From Spirosoma sp. KCTC 42546 (GTDB lineage: Bacteria; Bacteroidota; Bacteroidia; Cytophagales; Spirosomataceae), in the NCBI RefSeq assembly GCF_006965485.1, contig NZ_CP041360.1, positions 2,790,001 through 2,854,000 of the forward strand: a stretch of 64,000 bases of DNA. The letters run 5' to 3'. This document shows, one piece after another, positions 44,565 through 53,058 of the stretch (position 1 is its first letter; every line of letters begins with the position of its first letter). The position numbers and the translations under genes were made by a program. The notes below the pieces were generated by a model. It made no database searches. It was not told the origin of the DNA and worked only from the letters and a program-made list of their open reading frames with translations.

Positions 44565-46803
44565 TCAAATGTCGCCAGAAGGCCTGTTGCAGTTTACGGT
44601 CGCTTACATACGATGCACCCGTTCGCTCTGAGGCTCCCGTGAGGGCGTATAATTTCGTTTTTAGAGTAGTTTTCTCGGCGTCTGAAATTGACTTACCGCC
44701 CACCAACTTTTGTAAGATGGCTAATACAGACCAGTTTTGCAGACCACCGTTTATGGCGGGATCCGCCAGGGCATTGCCAAGCTGTTGCGTTGTTTGCCGT
44801 TGCTGGTTGGTGAGTTTAGGTAAGTCGAGATAGCCAAGCACATCGGCTACCATCGCTTCAATCCGTTGCTGGCTGTAGCTACGTTCCTGCTTAAACGCAT
44901 CGGTTACGTTTTTGAACTCACCCGTCAACCGGGTTTCTTTTTCTTTCGTTTGGGGTGGATCGAAGCCGGTTTTCTTCACATATGAACGGGCTTTTTGCTG
45001 CGAGAGTTTTAAGTATTTAAGTGCTTCCTGTTCATAAGGCAGGGCTTTTTCGGGTTCATACATTCGAAGATGTAACTCAGACTGCCACATATTTTCCAGG
45101 GCTGTTTTCAACAATGCCCGCGTAGATTGTTCATGAAAAGTATTCGTTTCCGCATCGTCATGATTGTGGACATACTGCTCCATTAAAGCTGCTAAAGGGT
45201 CTTTGCTGTCGTCGGCTGCTCCGCCGTGGCTGTGTCCATGATCGTGGTCATCATCGTCGTCATGATGAGCCTGCGTGGGTCCACCGTGATCACCTTCTCC
45301 TTCATCGTGTTTGTGCGTGTAGGCTTCAACGGCGGCCATTCCCGTTAGTGCAGCGCCATCATTGGCAGGAGGCCCACCACCCCCAATAGACTTTTCAAAC
45401 TCTTCGCCCAGAAACTGACCGTAGCGTAAGCGTAAGGCTTTTTGATCGAAACCAATTTCATTCGACTGACTTTTGAAGGCGTGTGTTGGGTTGGCCTTAT
45501 CTGCCATTTTCTTGCGGGTGGCAATCAGTTTTTCGGTGTCGATGATGATCTGCCGCTGGCTTCGGAAATACTCCGGCATGATGTTCACGGCCATCGTCGC
45601 CAGTTCACTCTCTTCAACCTTCGTTGTGTCTTTATAAACCACGAAATAGGTATCTGACTTCGTGAAATTCGGTTCTGGTTGCCGATTATCGAAGGCGGCC
45701 CAATAGTAGTAGAGTTCGTCGCCTGGGGTAAAATTCAGCGCTTTTAGGTCAATCGTTTTCGTGAGCCTGGCCTCTTTGAAATTGCTTGGACTCAGAGGAA
45801 ACTTCATCTCCCGGAATTTCACATTTTCGCCAGAACCTCGCGCAACGGTTGCCACAATAAAGGCCTGTGTAACACTGAAATCGTCGGAAAATTTGGCTCC
45901 GATGTTCAGCATTTTCGGGTCTTTCAGGTAGTGGAACTGATATAATACTTTGGAATCGGGCTCAATCTTGGGAGCGAGATCAGGTTTGGCTTCAAGTCGG
46001 TAAAAATCAGATTGATAAATAACCGAATCTTTGTTGTCGGCAGTGCGCCAGTAGGCTTTGATCGCATACAAACCTGAGTTGACCAATCGATCCTGATAAG
46101 TAAATGCATCGCCCGCCTGCTTGAACGCCAACTCCTGGCCGCGGCTACCTACCAACTTCACCGATACCTGTTGTGTGTGGCTGAACTCGACCCGCCAGGA
46201 TAGGTTTGAACCGACAATAGACGACGCGTTTAAATTCGCCGAATTCGTTTCGGGAAGCTTGGTATAAGCAGGTGGTTGAATACGAAGGGTAGCCGACTCG
46301 AATGTAGGCGGAACGGGTTTGCTTTCGGGCATAATAGCTGCCAGAAAGCCACTCTTCTTCGGATCAGCTTTGGAGCCGTTTTTCAACATCGGAAAGCCAA
46401 TATACACAACCAGCGCCCCCAATAAAAACAAGCCATAGGCACCCGCTTTCGACAGCACGACAACGGGTATCTGAACGTGTTGTACCTGCTGATTCAACCG
46501 GTCGAGTTGGAGTTGCTCGGCCAGGTTAAGCTGGGGCTTAGTTAGCAACGGCAGACTGTATTCCGTATCGCCAACAGTTTGGTGAATAAGCCGAATGGCA
46601 ACCGGCTTTTTGTCCTGATACAGTTTGTTGAGGACGGCACCAGCACCAAACCCAACTAGTCCTAGTAAACTAGGCCAGATGGAGGGTCCCGTAAACGTGA
46701 CTGTCAGCAAATAGACCGACGCTGCCAGCAACAGGCAACGCAGCAGGGCGTTGGCGTAAAGCTGGTACGTGACCGACGAGATAAGGCGTTTCAGTTCGTT
46801 CAT
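44560..46803 (-). CDS. DUF4175 family membrane protein
   Basis: A 747-residue protein with two or three N-terminal membrane helices (LLLAASVYLLTVTF, LLGLVGFGAGAVL, AGAYGLFLLGALVVYIGFPML). A beta-rich exported part follows (SKVLYQFHYLKDPKMLNIGAKF), then helical segments. A His/Asp-rich stretch about residues 495-530 (HDDDDDHDHGHSHGG) could bind metal. It resembles proteins annotated DUF4175 in Bacteroidota, always near MoxR/BatA genes. Its stop region is covered by the hairpin; the start overlaps the BatA-like gene by ATGA. Confidence 0.82.
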   Translation of the reverse strand: MNELKRLISSVTYQLYANALLRCLLLAASVYLLTVTFTGPSIWPSLLGLVGFGAGAVLNKLYQDKKPVAIRLIHQTVGDTEYSLPLLTKPQLNLAEQLQLDRLNQQVQHVQIPVVVLSKAGAYGLFLLGALVVYIGFPMLKNGSKADPKKSGFLAAIMPESKPVPPTFESATLRIQPPAYTKLPETNSANLNASSIVGSNLSWRVEFSHTQQVSVKLVGSRGQELAFKQAGDAFTYQDRLVNSGLYAIKAYWRTADNKDSVIYQSDFYRLEAKPDLAPKIEPDSKVLYQFHYLKDPKMLNIGAKFSDDFSVTQAFIVATVARGSGENVKFREMKFPLSPSNFKEARLTKTIDLKALNFTPGDELYYYWAAFDNRQPEPNFTKSDTYFVVYKDTTKVEESELATMAVNIMPEYFRSQRQIIIDTEKLIATRKKMADKANPTHAFKSQSNEIGFDQKALRLRYGQFLGEEFEKSIGGGGPPANDGAALTGMAAVEAYTHKHDEGEGDHGGPTQAHHDDDDDHDHGHSHGGAADDSKDPLAALMEQYVHNHDDAETNTFHEQSTRALLKTALENMWQSELHLRMYEPEKALPYEQEALKYLKLSQQKARSYVKKTGFDPPQTKEKETRLTGEFKNVTDAFKQERSYSQQRIEAMVADVLGYLDLPKLTNQQRQTTQQLGNALADPAINGGLQNWSVLAILQKLVGGKSISDAEKTTLKTKLYALTGASERTGASYVSDRKLQQAFWRHLK

Positions 46804-47993
46804 GCGTTTTTTGTCAAGGCAAGCCAGCGTTCGAGTACTACTAAAACGATAAACAACAGAAGAAGTGCGTTTTGGAGGCTCGCATGTTGCGCTGTTGTTG
46901 GTTTGGTTGAGGGAATGAATACGGTTTTGAGGTCACGCTGGCTCAATGGTTGAGCATTGGTAACTATATTATAGTGCCTAAGCAACTGCTCTCCCAGCCA
47001 TTCTGGCAATTGCCCTTTTTCAACGCGCCCGGAGGTTTGGGGCGTCAGTGTTTCATTCGTGTAAATGACGTTGGCCAGCGCCGTAGGTTGCCTACCGCCC
47101 GAACTAATAAAGAACGTTTGCGGGAATGGCTTTGCGGGTAACTGATCCGTGAATACCCAATCGTACACCTGATTCGGTGCGGCTTTATCCTCAATGACTA
47201 AATCAAGACCATAGACATCGGTCAAGGCTGCGAGGGCCGCTTTAACGCTCTGACTTTCTCGTGCGTTCCGATAGGTGACCAGCGTTTTAATTGGTCCCGA
47301 ATGAATGGGTTCCGATTGAAACTTTAGCGATGGGTCCAGTGACGGGCTGTTGGTTAGTTTCCCCGCTCGATTAACAAAGAGCTTTTTTCCGTCTTTTAGG
47401 GACAGATAGGCACGTGGCTGGCTGGCAGAGTCAGCTATAGCGTGTAACTGAAACCGGGCGGGTACCATGATGGCCGGGACATCGGCTAACGCCTGACTAT
47501 TGCTGATGTACAGATGCAGCTCATTATGTTGAGCATCGACCTGATTAATGGCTGTTTGCAGACGTAATGGGTCAAACCGAGTTGAGTTTTGAAAACTGTA
47601 CGGTTTATCATCCATTTTCTCCAGATGCTCATCTGCCCACACAACTTTTTCGCCTTTCTTGATCGCTTCTGTCAGTTCAAACTTGAAGTTATCGGCAACT
47701 ACCGAATTGGGTTGTACTAAATGAATTTTCTGGACTTCTGATGGCCTTGTAAACCAGTTCAACAGCGGTTGAGCGAGTAAAATAGCCAGCAAAATCAGCA
47801 GTAAACACCGGATTATCAGTAAGGGAATATTGTCGAGTTGTAGACCTCTGCTTTGTTGCTGCTGCTTTTCAACGAGCCATTGTGTAGCCGCCCAGGGCAA
47901 CGGCTTGCCATGCTTCTGATGCCAGAAGTGAATGATGACCGGAATGACAACGGCCAGCGCACCCCACAAAAAAAATGGCTCAACAAAGGGCAT
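46800..47993 (-). CDS. BatA N-terminal domain membrane protein
   Basis: A 397-residue protein. The N-terminal BatA motif (FVEPFFLWGALAVVIPVIIH, then FWHQKHGKPLPWAA and QQQSRGLQLDNIPLLIIRCLLLILLAILLAQPLL) gives two membrane helices. A periplasmic vWA-like, beta-rich region follows, and the C-terminal helix (LLLLFIVLVVLERWLALTK) is the third membrane segment. It accompanies MoxR and DUF58 in many Bacteroidota and Gammaproteobacteria operons linked to envelope integrity and stress. It overlaps DUF4175 (ATGA), so the two are coupled. A hairpin separates it from DUF58. Confidence 0.88.
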   Translation of the reverse strand: MPFVEPFFLWGALAVVIPVIIHFWHQKHGKPLPWAATQWLVEKQQQQSRGLQLDNIPLLIIRCLLLILLAILLAQPLLNWFTRPSEVQKIHLVQPNSVVADNFKFELTEAIKKGEKVVWADEHLEKMDDKPYSFQNSTRFDPLRLQTAINQVDAQHNELHLYISNSQALADVPAIMVPARFQLHAIADSASQPRAYLSLKDGKKLFVNRAGKLTNSPSLDPSLKFQSEPIHSGPIKTLVTYRNARESQSVKAALAALTDVYGLDLVIEDKAAPNQVYDWVFTDQLPAKPFPQTFFISSGGRQPTALANVIYTNETLTPQTSGRVEKGQLPEWLGEQLLRHYNIVTNAQPLSQRDLKTVFIPSTKPTTAQHASLQNALLLLFIVLVVLERWLALTKNA

Positions 47994-48004
47994 TTGGGTT
48001 CAAC

Positions 48005-48080
48005 GTTTGAAGTTTGAAGTTTGACGTTTGAAGTTGCTGGCGTGTCATGAACGTCAAACCTCAAACTATAAACTTCAAAC
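48005..48080. repeat. 31-bp inverted repeat of GTTTGAAG words
   Basis: Arms 48005-48035 and 48050-48080 pair over 31 bases with 4 mismatches and a 14-base loop. The arm is made of GTTTGAA/GTTTGAC words with an 8-base period. It fills the gap between the DUF58 and BatA genes. Its words are near-identical to those at 35852-35944. Confidence 0.85.
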
Positions 48081-48085
48081 AAGTG

Positions 48086-48937
48086 TCAACTTGTCAAAAA
48101 CTGTTTTAGAATTAATGCGATCGGATCGCTTAAACGAACACGAATAAGCCGAACATGCGGTATTCGTAGGCTTACCTCCAGATTGGCCAGGTAATCGGCT
48201 GCCCGCTGGCGAACGGTATCCCGAATGGCATCGGCCTGTAGTTCAATTTCTTTTCCCGATTCAAGATCCTGAAACCGATAAAATCCACGGATCGAGAAAT
48301 CGACTTCCTGGTCGCCTAAAATCTGAAAAATGATGATTTCCCGCCTAGGCCCGGCCACTTTCTGAATTAGATTGACCCATTCATCGTCCACTTGAAGGAA
48401 GTCGGAAGCAATAATGAGCATCTCACTTTGCTTTCGACTGAACTCCGGGAACGACGTTGCCGTACTTGTCCAGGGACCGGTTGCCTGAGCGGCTTCAAGC
48501 GTTGCGACAAGCTTGAGAAAAGCCTGCTTCCCCGCCGGAACCAGCGTTTGTATAGCGCCCTCGGTCAAGCTGTACAGACTTATCTGATCGCTCTGTCGAT
48601 TGCCCAGATAAGCTAGTGAAGCCAGCAGAATTTTAGCGTACTGCAATCGACTGACACCTGCTTCGGTGTAGTTCATTGAGCCCGACAAATCAATCACAAA
48701 GCGAATCTGCTGGTTACTCTCCGTTGCGGATTCACGAACCAGGTATTGATTCGATTTTGCAAATAATTTCCAGTCTATCCGCTTCGGATCGTCGCCCGGT
48801 GTATAGTGCCGGAATTGTTCGAACTCCGTTCCAATACCCGATCGCTGGCTGGCCTGAATACCCAATAATGACTCATCGCTGACTAATTTTCCAGCCAGTT
48901 GCAGATTATTGAGCTTGATGAGATCAGTTGTGAGCAT
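48086..48937 (-). CDS. DUF58 protein (vWA-type)
   Basis: A 283-residue DUF58 protein. The conserved DUF58 core GDDPKRIDWKLFAK (48-61) precedes the vWA domain, where DLSGSM (83-88) carries the MIDAS Asp-x-Ser-x-Ser. The mid part EMLIIASDFLQVDDEW supplies another acidic MIDAS residue. It is a cytosolic protein that probably serves as the substrate-adaptor of the neighbouring MoxR ATPase. It starts 6 bases after the MoxR stop, so cotranscription is near certain. Confidence 0.94.
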   Translation of the reverse strand: MLTTDLIKLNNLQLAGKLVSDESLLGIQASQRSGIGTEFEQFRHYTPGDDPKRIDWKLFAKSNQYLVRESATESNQQIRFVIDLSGSMNYTEAGVSRLQYAKILLASLAYLGNRQSDQISLYSLTEGAIQTLVPAGKQAFLKLVATLEAAQATGPWTSTATSFPEFSRKQSEMLIIASDFLQVDDEWVNLIQKVAGPRREIIIFQILGDQEVDFSIRGFYRFQDLESGKEIELQADAIRDTVRQRAADYLANLEVSLRIPHVRLIRVRLSDPIALILKQFLTS

Positions 48938-48943
48938 AAATCT

Positions 48944-49933
48944 TTACGCCAGTCTTAGCTCCGTTAACAACTGCTTGATCACCTTATCGGTCGTAATGCC
49001 TTCGGCTTCAGCACGGAAATTAAGCGCAATGCGGTGACGCAGAATGGGGTAAGCCAACGATTGAATATCTTCGGGAATTACCGAAAAACGTTCGTTTAAT
49101 ACGGCACGGGCTTTCGAGCATAATACCAGGGCCTGCCCGGCACGAGGGCCAGCTCCCCATTGACACCATTGCTTGACAAAGGATGATGGGGAACCATCGG
49201 GGCGAGTAGCCCGCACAAGCTTATTGATATAGCTAATCAGTTCATCGCTGATATGCACCTCGCGGGTCAGTTTTTGCAACTGAATGATATCCTCGTCGGA
49301 GAGTACCGTTTTTAACTCAGGCCGGGCGGTGCCTGTCGTGCTTTTCAGGACGTTTAATTCCTCAAGTTCACCCGGATAGCTAAGTTTGATGTACAGCAGA
49401 AAGCGGTCTAACTGGGCTTCGGGTAGGGGATAGGTACCCGCCTGTTCGATCGGGTTTTGCGTAGCAATGATCAGGAACGGCTTCGGCAGTGGATAATTTT
49501 TGCCGCCGTAGGTAACCTTATACTCCTGCATGGCCTCAAGCATAGCCGCCTGCGTTTTAGGTGGAGTCCGGTTGATTTCATCGGCCAGCACGACGTTGGC
49601 AAAGATTGGACCCTGATTAAAGACGAAGACTTTATGACCCGTTTCCAGATCGTCTTCCAGAATCTCCGTCCCGACAATATCGCCGGGCATCAGATCAGGA
49701 GTAAACTGAATACGCTTGAAGCGCATGGCCAGTGCATCCGACATGGTCTTCACCATCAGTGTCTTCGCGAGTCCAGGAACACCTTCGAGCAGGCAATGAC
49801 CACCTGCCAGAAGCGAGATCAGGACTTCGCCAATCGCATCTTCCTGTCCAATAATGACCTTTCCAATTTCTTTTCGTAGCTGAGGCAACTTTGCCACCAG
49901 CGCTTTGTAGTGAGTTAAGTCTGTTGATTCCAA
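48944..49933 (-). CDS. MoxR family AAA+ ATPase
   Basis: A 329-residue AAA+ chaperone-like ATPase. Walker A GVPGLAKT (51-58), Walker B VVLADEINR (114-122) and sensor ATQNPIEQAGTYPLPEAQLDRF match MoxR exactly. MoxR acts with DUF58/vWA proteins to activate or assemble client proteins. The frame begins with TTG at 49933, giving MESTDLTHYKAL. No ATG is available before Walker A. A periodic hairpin lies between this gene and DUF4159. Confidence 0.95.
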   Translation of the reverse strand: MESTDLTHYKALVAKLPQLRKEIGKVIIGQEDAIGEVLISLLAGGHCLLEGVPGLAKTLMVKTMSDALAMRFKRIQFTPDLMPGDIVGTEILEDDLETGHKVFVFNQGPIFANVVLADEINRTPPKTQAAMLEAMQEYKVTYGGKNYPLPKPFLIIATQNPIEQAGTYPLPEAQLDRFLLYIKLSYPGELEELNVLKSTTGTARPELKTVLSDEDIIQLQKLTREVHISDELISYINKLVRATRPDGSPSSFVKQWCQWGAGPRAGQALVLCSKARAVLNERFSVIPEDIQSLAYPILRHRIALNFRAEAEGITTDKVIKQLLTELRLA

Positions 49934-49970
49934 CTTGCTATGTGTATCAGGTTGTATGAAGGAGTGTAAA

Positions 49971-50055
49971 AATGAATAATGTAAAATGTATAATTAATAA
50001 TGTGTCAGCCATGGCACCGTTGTTCATTAAACATTAGTCATTATTCATTGTACAT
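49971..50055. repeat. Imperfect inverted repeat of AATGAATAATG words
   Basis: AATGAATAATGTAAAATGTA begins at 49971 and its near-complement runs to 50055 (TTATTCATTGTACATTA). Pairing is good over about 30 bases with mismatches. It is placed between the DUF4159 stop (50061) and the MoxR start. The words equal those at 44451. Confidence 0.75.
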
Positions 50056-50060
50056 TACTG

Positions 50061-50678
50061 TTAAGCAGTCAATGCGTATGTTACTATATTGACTCCAAAT
50101 TTGGTATTGTCTTCGGCCAGGAAGCGCTTGTTTCGGAAGTCGTAATCCCACTCGCAGCCGTAATCTTTGTTGCTGTACAAAACGCCGATTCGCCCGTTGA
50201 TCATAATGGCTTTCAGGTAGTCGTGGACAAGATCATCACCCCAGCCATTTAGCTCGAATGAGGTTGTTGGCGGGCCTTCGGGGAACTTGAAAAAGCAGGT
50301 ATAGATAGGGTGTGAATTAGGTATTTTCTGCAAGGCTTTGGGGCCAAATGTACGGGCCATTTCCTGCTCGAACGATTTAGCAAATAGCCCGTCGACGTCA
50401 TGGTTACAGTCGTCTACAAAGACGAATCCGCCGTTCTGAACATAGCGTTTGAAGTGGTCGCGTTCCTGTGCCGAAAACTCAACCAGCTTGTGTCCACTGA
50501 GGTAACAAAATGGGCTTTTGAACAGGTCGGGACTACTCAACTGCACCACTTTTTCTTTCTGATCAACCGGCAGTGTCGTATACTCTACCAGCGAGTGCAT
50601 CAGGTTCGATGGCATCCGCTGGTCGGTTTCCCAGTCGCCGGAAGTGTATTGGATTCGGGTGAAAAAAAAAGGTTTCAA
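50061..50678 (-). CDS. DUF4159 protein
   Basis: A 205-residue cytosolic protein of the DUF4159 family, a GATase-like fold (ERDHFKRYVQNGGFVFVDDCN, then NSHPIYTCFFKFPEGPP and VLYSNKDYGCEWDYD). The frame begins with TTG at 50678; the sequence opens with the family-like FTRIQYTSGDWETDQRMPSN. It is the first gene of a MoxR/DUF58/BatA/DUF4175 series, where DUF4159 genes are often found. Its biochemical role is unknown. Confidence 0.87.
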   Translation of the reverse strand: MKPFFFTRIQYTSGDWETDQRMPSNLMHSLVEYTTLPVDQKEKVVQLSSPDLFKSPFCYLSGHKLVEFSAQERDHFKRYVQNGGFVFVDDCNHDVDGLFAKSFEQEMARTFGPKALQKIPNSHPIYTCFFKFPEGPPTTSFELNGWGDDLVHDYLKAIMINGRIGVLYSNKDYGCEWDYDFRNKRFLAEDNTKFGVNIVTYALTA

Positions 50679-50779
50679 GTGCGTTTGATGAAGTAGAAAC
50701 TATGCCAATATACCTACCGCCGATTAGTACCTTATCCGTCGATATTACTATTAGCAGTTAATATTATATTCATTTTAGT

Positions 50780-50808
50780 GGCTGTTTGTAAAAGGTGGAT
50801 AAACAGCC
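50780..50808. terminator. Weak hairpin between the GNAT and DUF4159 genes
   Basis: GGCTGTTT (50780-50787) and AAACAGCC (50801-50808) form an 8-bp stem with a 13-base loop in the 178-base gap. No T tract follows on the minus strand. It could end the GIY-YIG/Uma2/GNAT transcript. Confidence 0.35.
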
Positions 50809-50856
50809 CAAAACATACATTTTATGCTTAAAAATACAGATTTTGCCGTTAAATAA

Positions 50857-51366
50857 CTAAGGAATTAACGGTTTTTCCATCACATAATCTTCCATTAGGA
50901 AGCCATCACCAATATCGATGTCTTCAGTACCAACTATCAAAAATCCCATTCGTTCGTAGAATTGAATGGCCTTGTTATATCGATTGACATTTAAGCCCAG
51001 GCGGGTATTCTGATGGGCTAGCGCAATAGCACCAACCTGATCAATAAATAATCGGCCGACGCCTTTCCCCTGGCTGGCGGGAAGCAGGTATATTTTGTGG
51101 ATTTTGGTGAGGGGTTTGCTCGTATAATTTAACTCGTAGGAGACGTAGCCGAGGTACTCATTCGTGTCGGTGTTTTTAGCAATAAGAAACACGTGCTTTT
51201 TCTCATTGATCTGAGTGTTTAGTGCATCCTGGCTGTACATCATTTCCAGCATGTAACTAATCTGGGCGGGCGACAAAATCTCCCCGAATGTAGTGGGCCA
51301 GGTCTGGTAGGCGATGTCGCGAATGAGGGGTAAATCTTGTTCGGTGGCTTGGGTAATGGTGATCAT
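50857..51366 (-). CDS. GNAT N-acetyltransferase
   Basis: A 169-residue acetyltransferase with the typical acetyl-CoA loop QGKGVGRLF after KIYLLPAS and the closing block NKAIQFYERMGFLIVGTEDI. The N terminus (EQDLPLIRDIAYQTWPTTFGEIL) is as in the RimI/amine acetyltransferase group. The substrate is unknown. It starts 13 bases after the Uma2 gene stop, which itself follows a GIY-YIG gene by 5 bases, so the three are likely one transcript. Confidence 0.92.
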   Translation of the reverse strand: MITITQATEQDLPLIRDIAYQTWPTTFGEILSPAQISYMLEMMYSQDALNTQINEKKHVFLIAKNTDTNEYLGYVSYELNYTSKPLTKIHKIYLLPASQGKGVGRLFIDQVGAIALAHQNTRLGLNVNRYNKAIQFYERMGFLIVGTEDIDIGDGFLMEDYVMEKPLIP

Positions 51367-51379
51367 TGGGGGGAATCAA

Positions 51380-52054
51380 TCAGGCAGATTTTGCCATTAA
51401 AACTCGCAACGTATCGAGGTTACTTTGCTTATCGAAAATTGCTTGAACTGGGATCTGAAAACCAGGGATTGTCAGTGCGGTAAGGGTGTCATTTATATAG
51501 AGGACTGCAACAGAAGCAAATGCCATTGTGGGTTCATCCAACTGATATTGTTCAATCGACTTTCGGACAGGATCAATGATCCAATATTCCTGAACCCCAT
51601 GTGCCGCATAATCTTCAAACTTGACTCCTCGGTCGCGTCCAGTAGTACTTTTTGACAGAATTTCAACGATTAAATCTGGGGCAGGATGCTCCATCTGGTC
51701 ATCCTCGAATGAGTTTGCCGTTTCGCTATTCCAGTAGCAGATATCCGGTTCGTAATCATTACGGGTTAGTCCAACGAGGGCCTTCTCTGAATCGACAACT
51801 CCCAAATCATTGAGTAGAACAAAATTTTGAAGCAGATTTTCTAGGTATTTAGATGCATCCAGATGCCGACGTTTGACGGGCGAGTGCATAATGACTTCGC
51901 CGTTAATGAATTCGGCTTTAATATCATCGCGAATCCATTCTCGAAAAGCCCGACGACGTTGGGCTTCGTCGGCTAAAATAGCCTGCGCCCGTTCGATAAC
52001 CAGTTTGGCATCGGGGGCTTCTAGGAGGTCGGCAACACGAGATTCGAGCATCAT
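51380..52054 (-). CDS. Uma2 family (DUF820) restriction-endonuclease-like protein
   Basis: A 224-residue Uma2 protein. The hallmark blocks are present: FINGEVIMHSPVKRRH, YEPDICYW (Asp104), PDLIVEILSKST (Asp127, Glu131), VKFEDYAAHGVQEYWIIDP. The PD-(D/E)xK-like fold suggests a nuclease, but cellular roles are not settled. It lies 5 bases downstream of a GIY-YIG gene. Such genes are found in large numbers in cyanobacteria and some Cytophagales. Confidence 0.93.
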   Translation of the reverse strand: MMLESRVADLLEAPDAKLVIERAQAILADEAQRRRAFREWIRDDIKAEFINGEVIMHSPVKRRHLDASKYLENLLQNFVLLNDLGVVDSEKALVGLTRNDYEPDICYWNSETANSFEDDQMEHPAPDLIVEILSKSTTGRDRGVKFEDYAAHGVQEYWIIDPVRKSIEQYQLDEPTMAFASVAVLYINDTLTALTIPGFQIPVQAIFDKQSNLDTLRVLMAKSA

Positions 52055-52059
52055 AATTC

Positions 52060-52965
52060 TTAGAGAGGGGAAACTACGGCTTCTAATTTGGTTATACTAC
52101 TGGTAACAAACGCAGTTTCATCTGCTTCAAATCCTTTCAAGGTTCGTCCAACTGATGTTTTCCATTCAATTAAACCATTGGCGTTTCGCCCCATAACGAT
52201 AGCAGCAGCCGTTGACGGGCTACCAAATATATAATCATCAGTAAACTCAAGACAATCATTGACTACAGATAACACACCTTTTTCGATAAGATCCTGTCGA
52301 AGTTTTTGTGTAGACAAAGGAAATGAAGGAACCGTATTGGTAGCTGCTCTTGATCCTTTAAAAACTACGAACCCTTCTGATGTAGGAACTCCCAGCGCAT
52401 TAGACCCTCGTGCGGAGTTAATCTGAAAAACTTCTTGTGGTTGCTTTGTTTCTGGTTTTGCTTCTCGTTTTTCCTCAAAAACCTTGTGGCCAAGTGTGTT
52501 AACTAAAAGCTTAATATTTTCCAGAAACTCTTCCATTTCAGCCTTATCTGATTCTGATATAGCAGACTGAGTAGGTGTATTTCCATTTTCAATTTTATAG
52601 CGGTTCGCACTTTTAGCGATGCTGTGAAGTCTGTTCTCTAAATATTTAATATGGGCTTTGTTAAGGTTTTCATCCTTACTTATAAAGACAATAGCCTCAT
52701 TCCAAAAATCTTTTTCTTTGTGTTGCGGCAATCGCTCTAACACAGATTCTGCTTCACCTATATAAACCTGTTCAGTGCCTATTTCATTACGACCAAGTAA
52801 GAGATAAATACCAGTTTTACTTAACTCAGATCTATCAGAACAATCTTTTATTCGAACACGCGGAATCTTATACGCTTTACCTGTCCAATTGGAAAGCTCA
52901 CAACTCATTCTGCCGTTAGGGTCGCCATCTATTAGAAAGATTTTAATTGTTTTGCCAAACTTCAT
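52060..52965 (-). CDS. GIY-YIG nuclease protein with DUF4357
   Basis: A 301-residue protein. The GIY-YIG domain is complete: GIY (52-54), YIG (68-70), an Arg/Leu helix (ESVLERLPQH) and Glu110 in KYLENRL. A polar helix linker (about 130-185) joins it to a C-terminal DUF4357 domain (VVNDCLEFTDDYIFGSPSTAAAIVMGRNANG). The combination is seen in many nuclease-like accessory proteins. The gene is visibly more A/T-rich than its neighbours, with codons such as TTT, AAA and ATA, which suggests transfer. It begins 93 bases from the Tld array end. Confidence 0.92.
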   Translation of the reverse strand: MKFGKTIKIFLIDGDPNGRMSCELSNWTGKAYKIPRVRIKDCSDRSELSKTGIYLLLGRNEIGTEQVYIGEAESVLERLPQHKEKDFWNEAIVFISKDENLNKAHIKYLENRLHSIAKSANRYKIENGNTPTQSAISESDKAEMEEFLENIKLLVNTLGHKVFEEKREAKPETKQPQEVFQINSARGSNALGVPTSEGFVVFKGSRAATNTVPSFPLSTQKLRQDLIEKGVLSVVNDCLEFTDDYIFGSPSTAAAIVMGRNANGLIEWKTSVGRTLKGFEADETAFVTSSITKLEAVVSPL

Positions 52966-53005
52966 TTTATAAATGGCTAATTGATCTTTTCTAAAGATAC
53001 GAGTT

Positions 53006-53053
53006 TGCGTTTAGTCGTGAAATTATAGAACGGCCTTTTCACGACTAAACGCA
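53006..53053. repeat. 16-bp perfect inverted repeat at the end of the Tld array
   Basis: TGCGTTTAGTCGTGAA (53006-53021) pairs perfectly with 53038-53053, with a 16-base loop. It stands 5 bases beyond the stop of the last TldE gene, so it is the natural terminator of the array. Confidence 0.82.
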
Positions 53054-53058
53054 TAATA

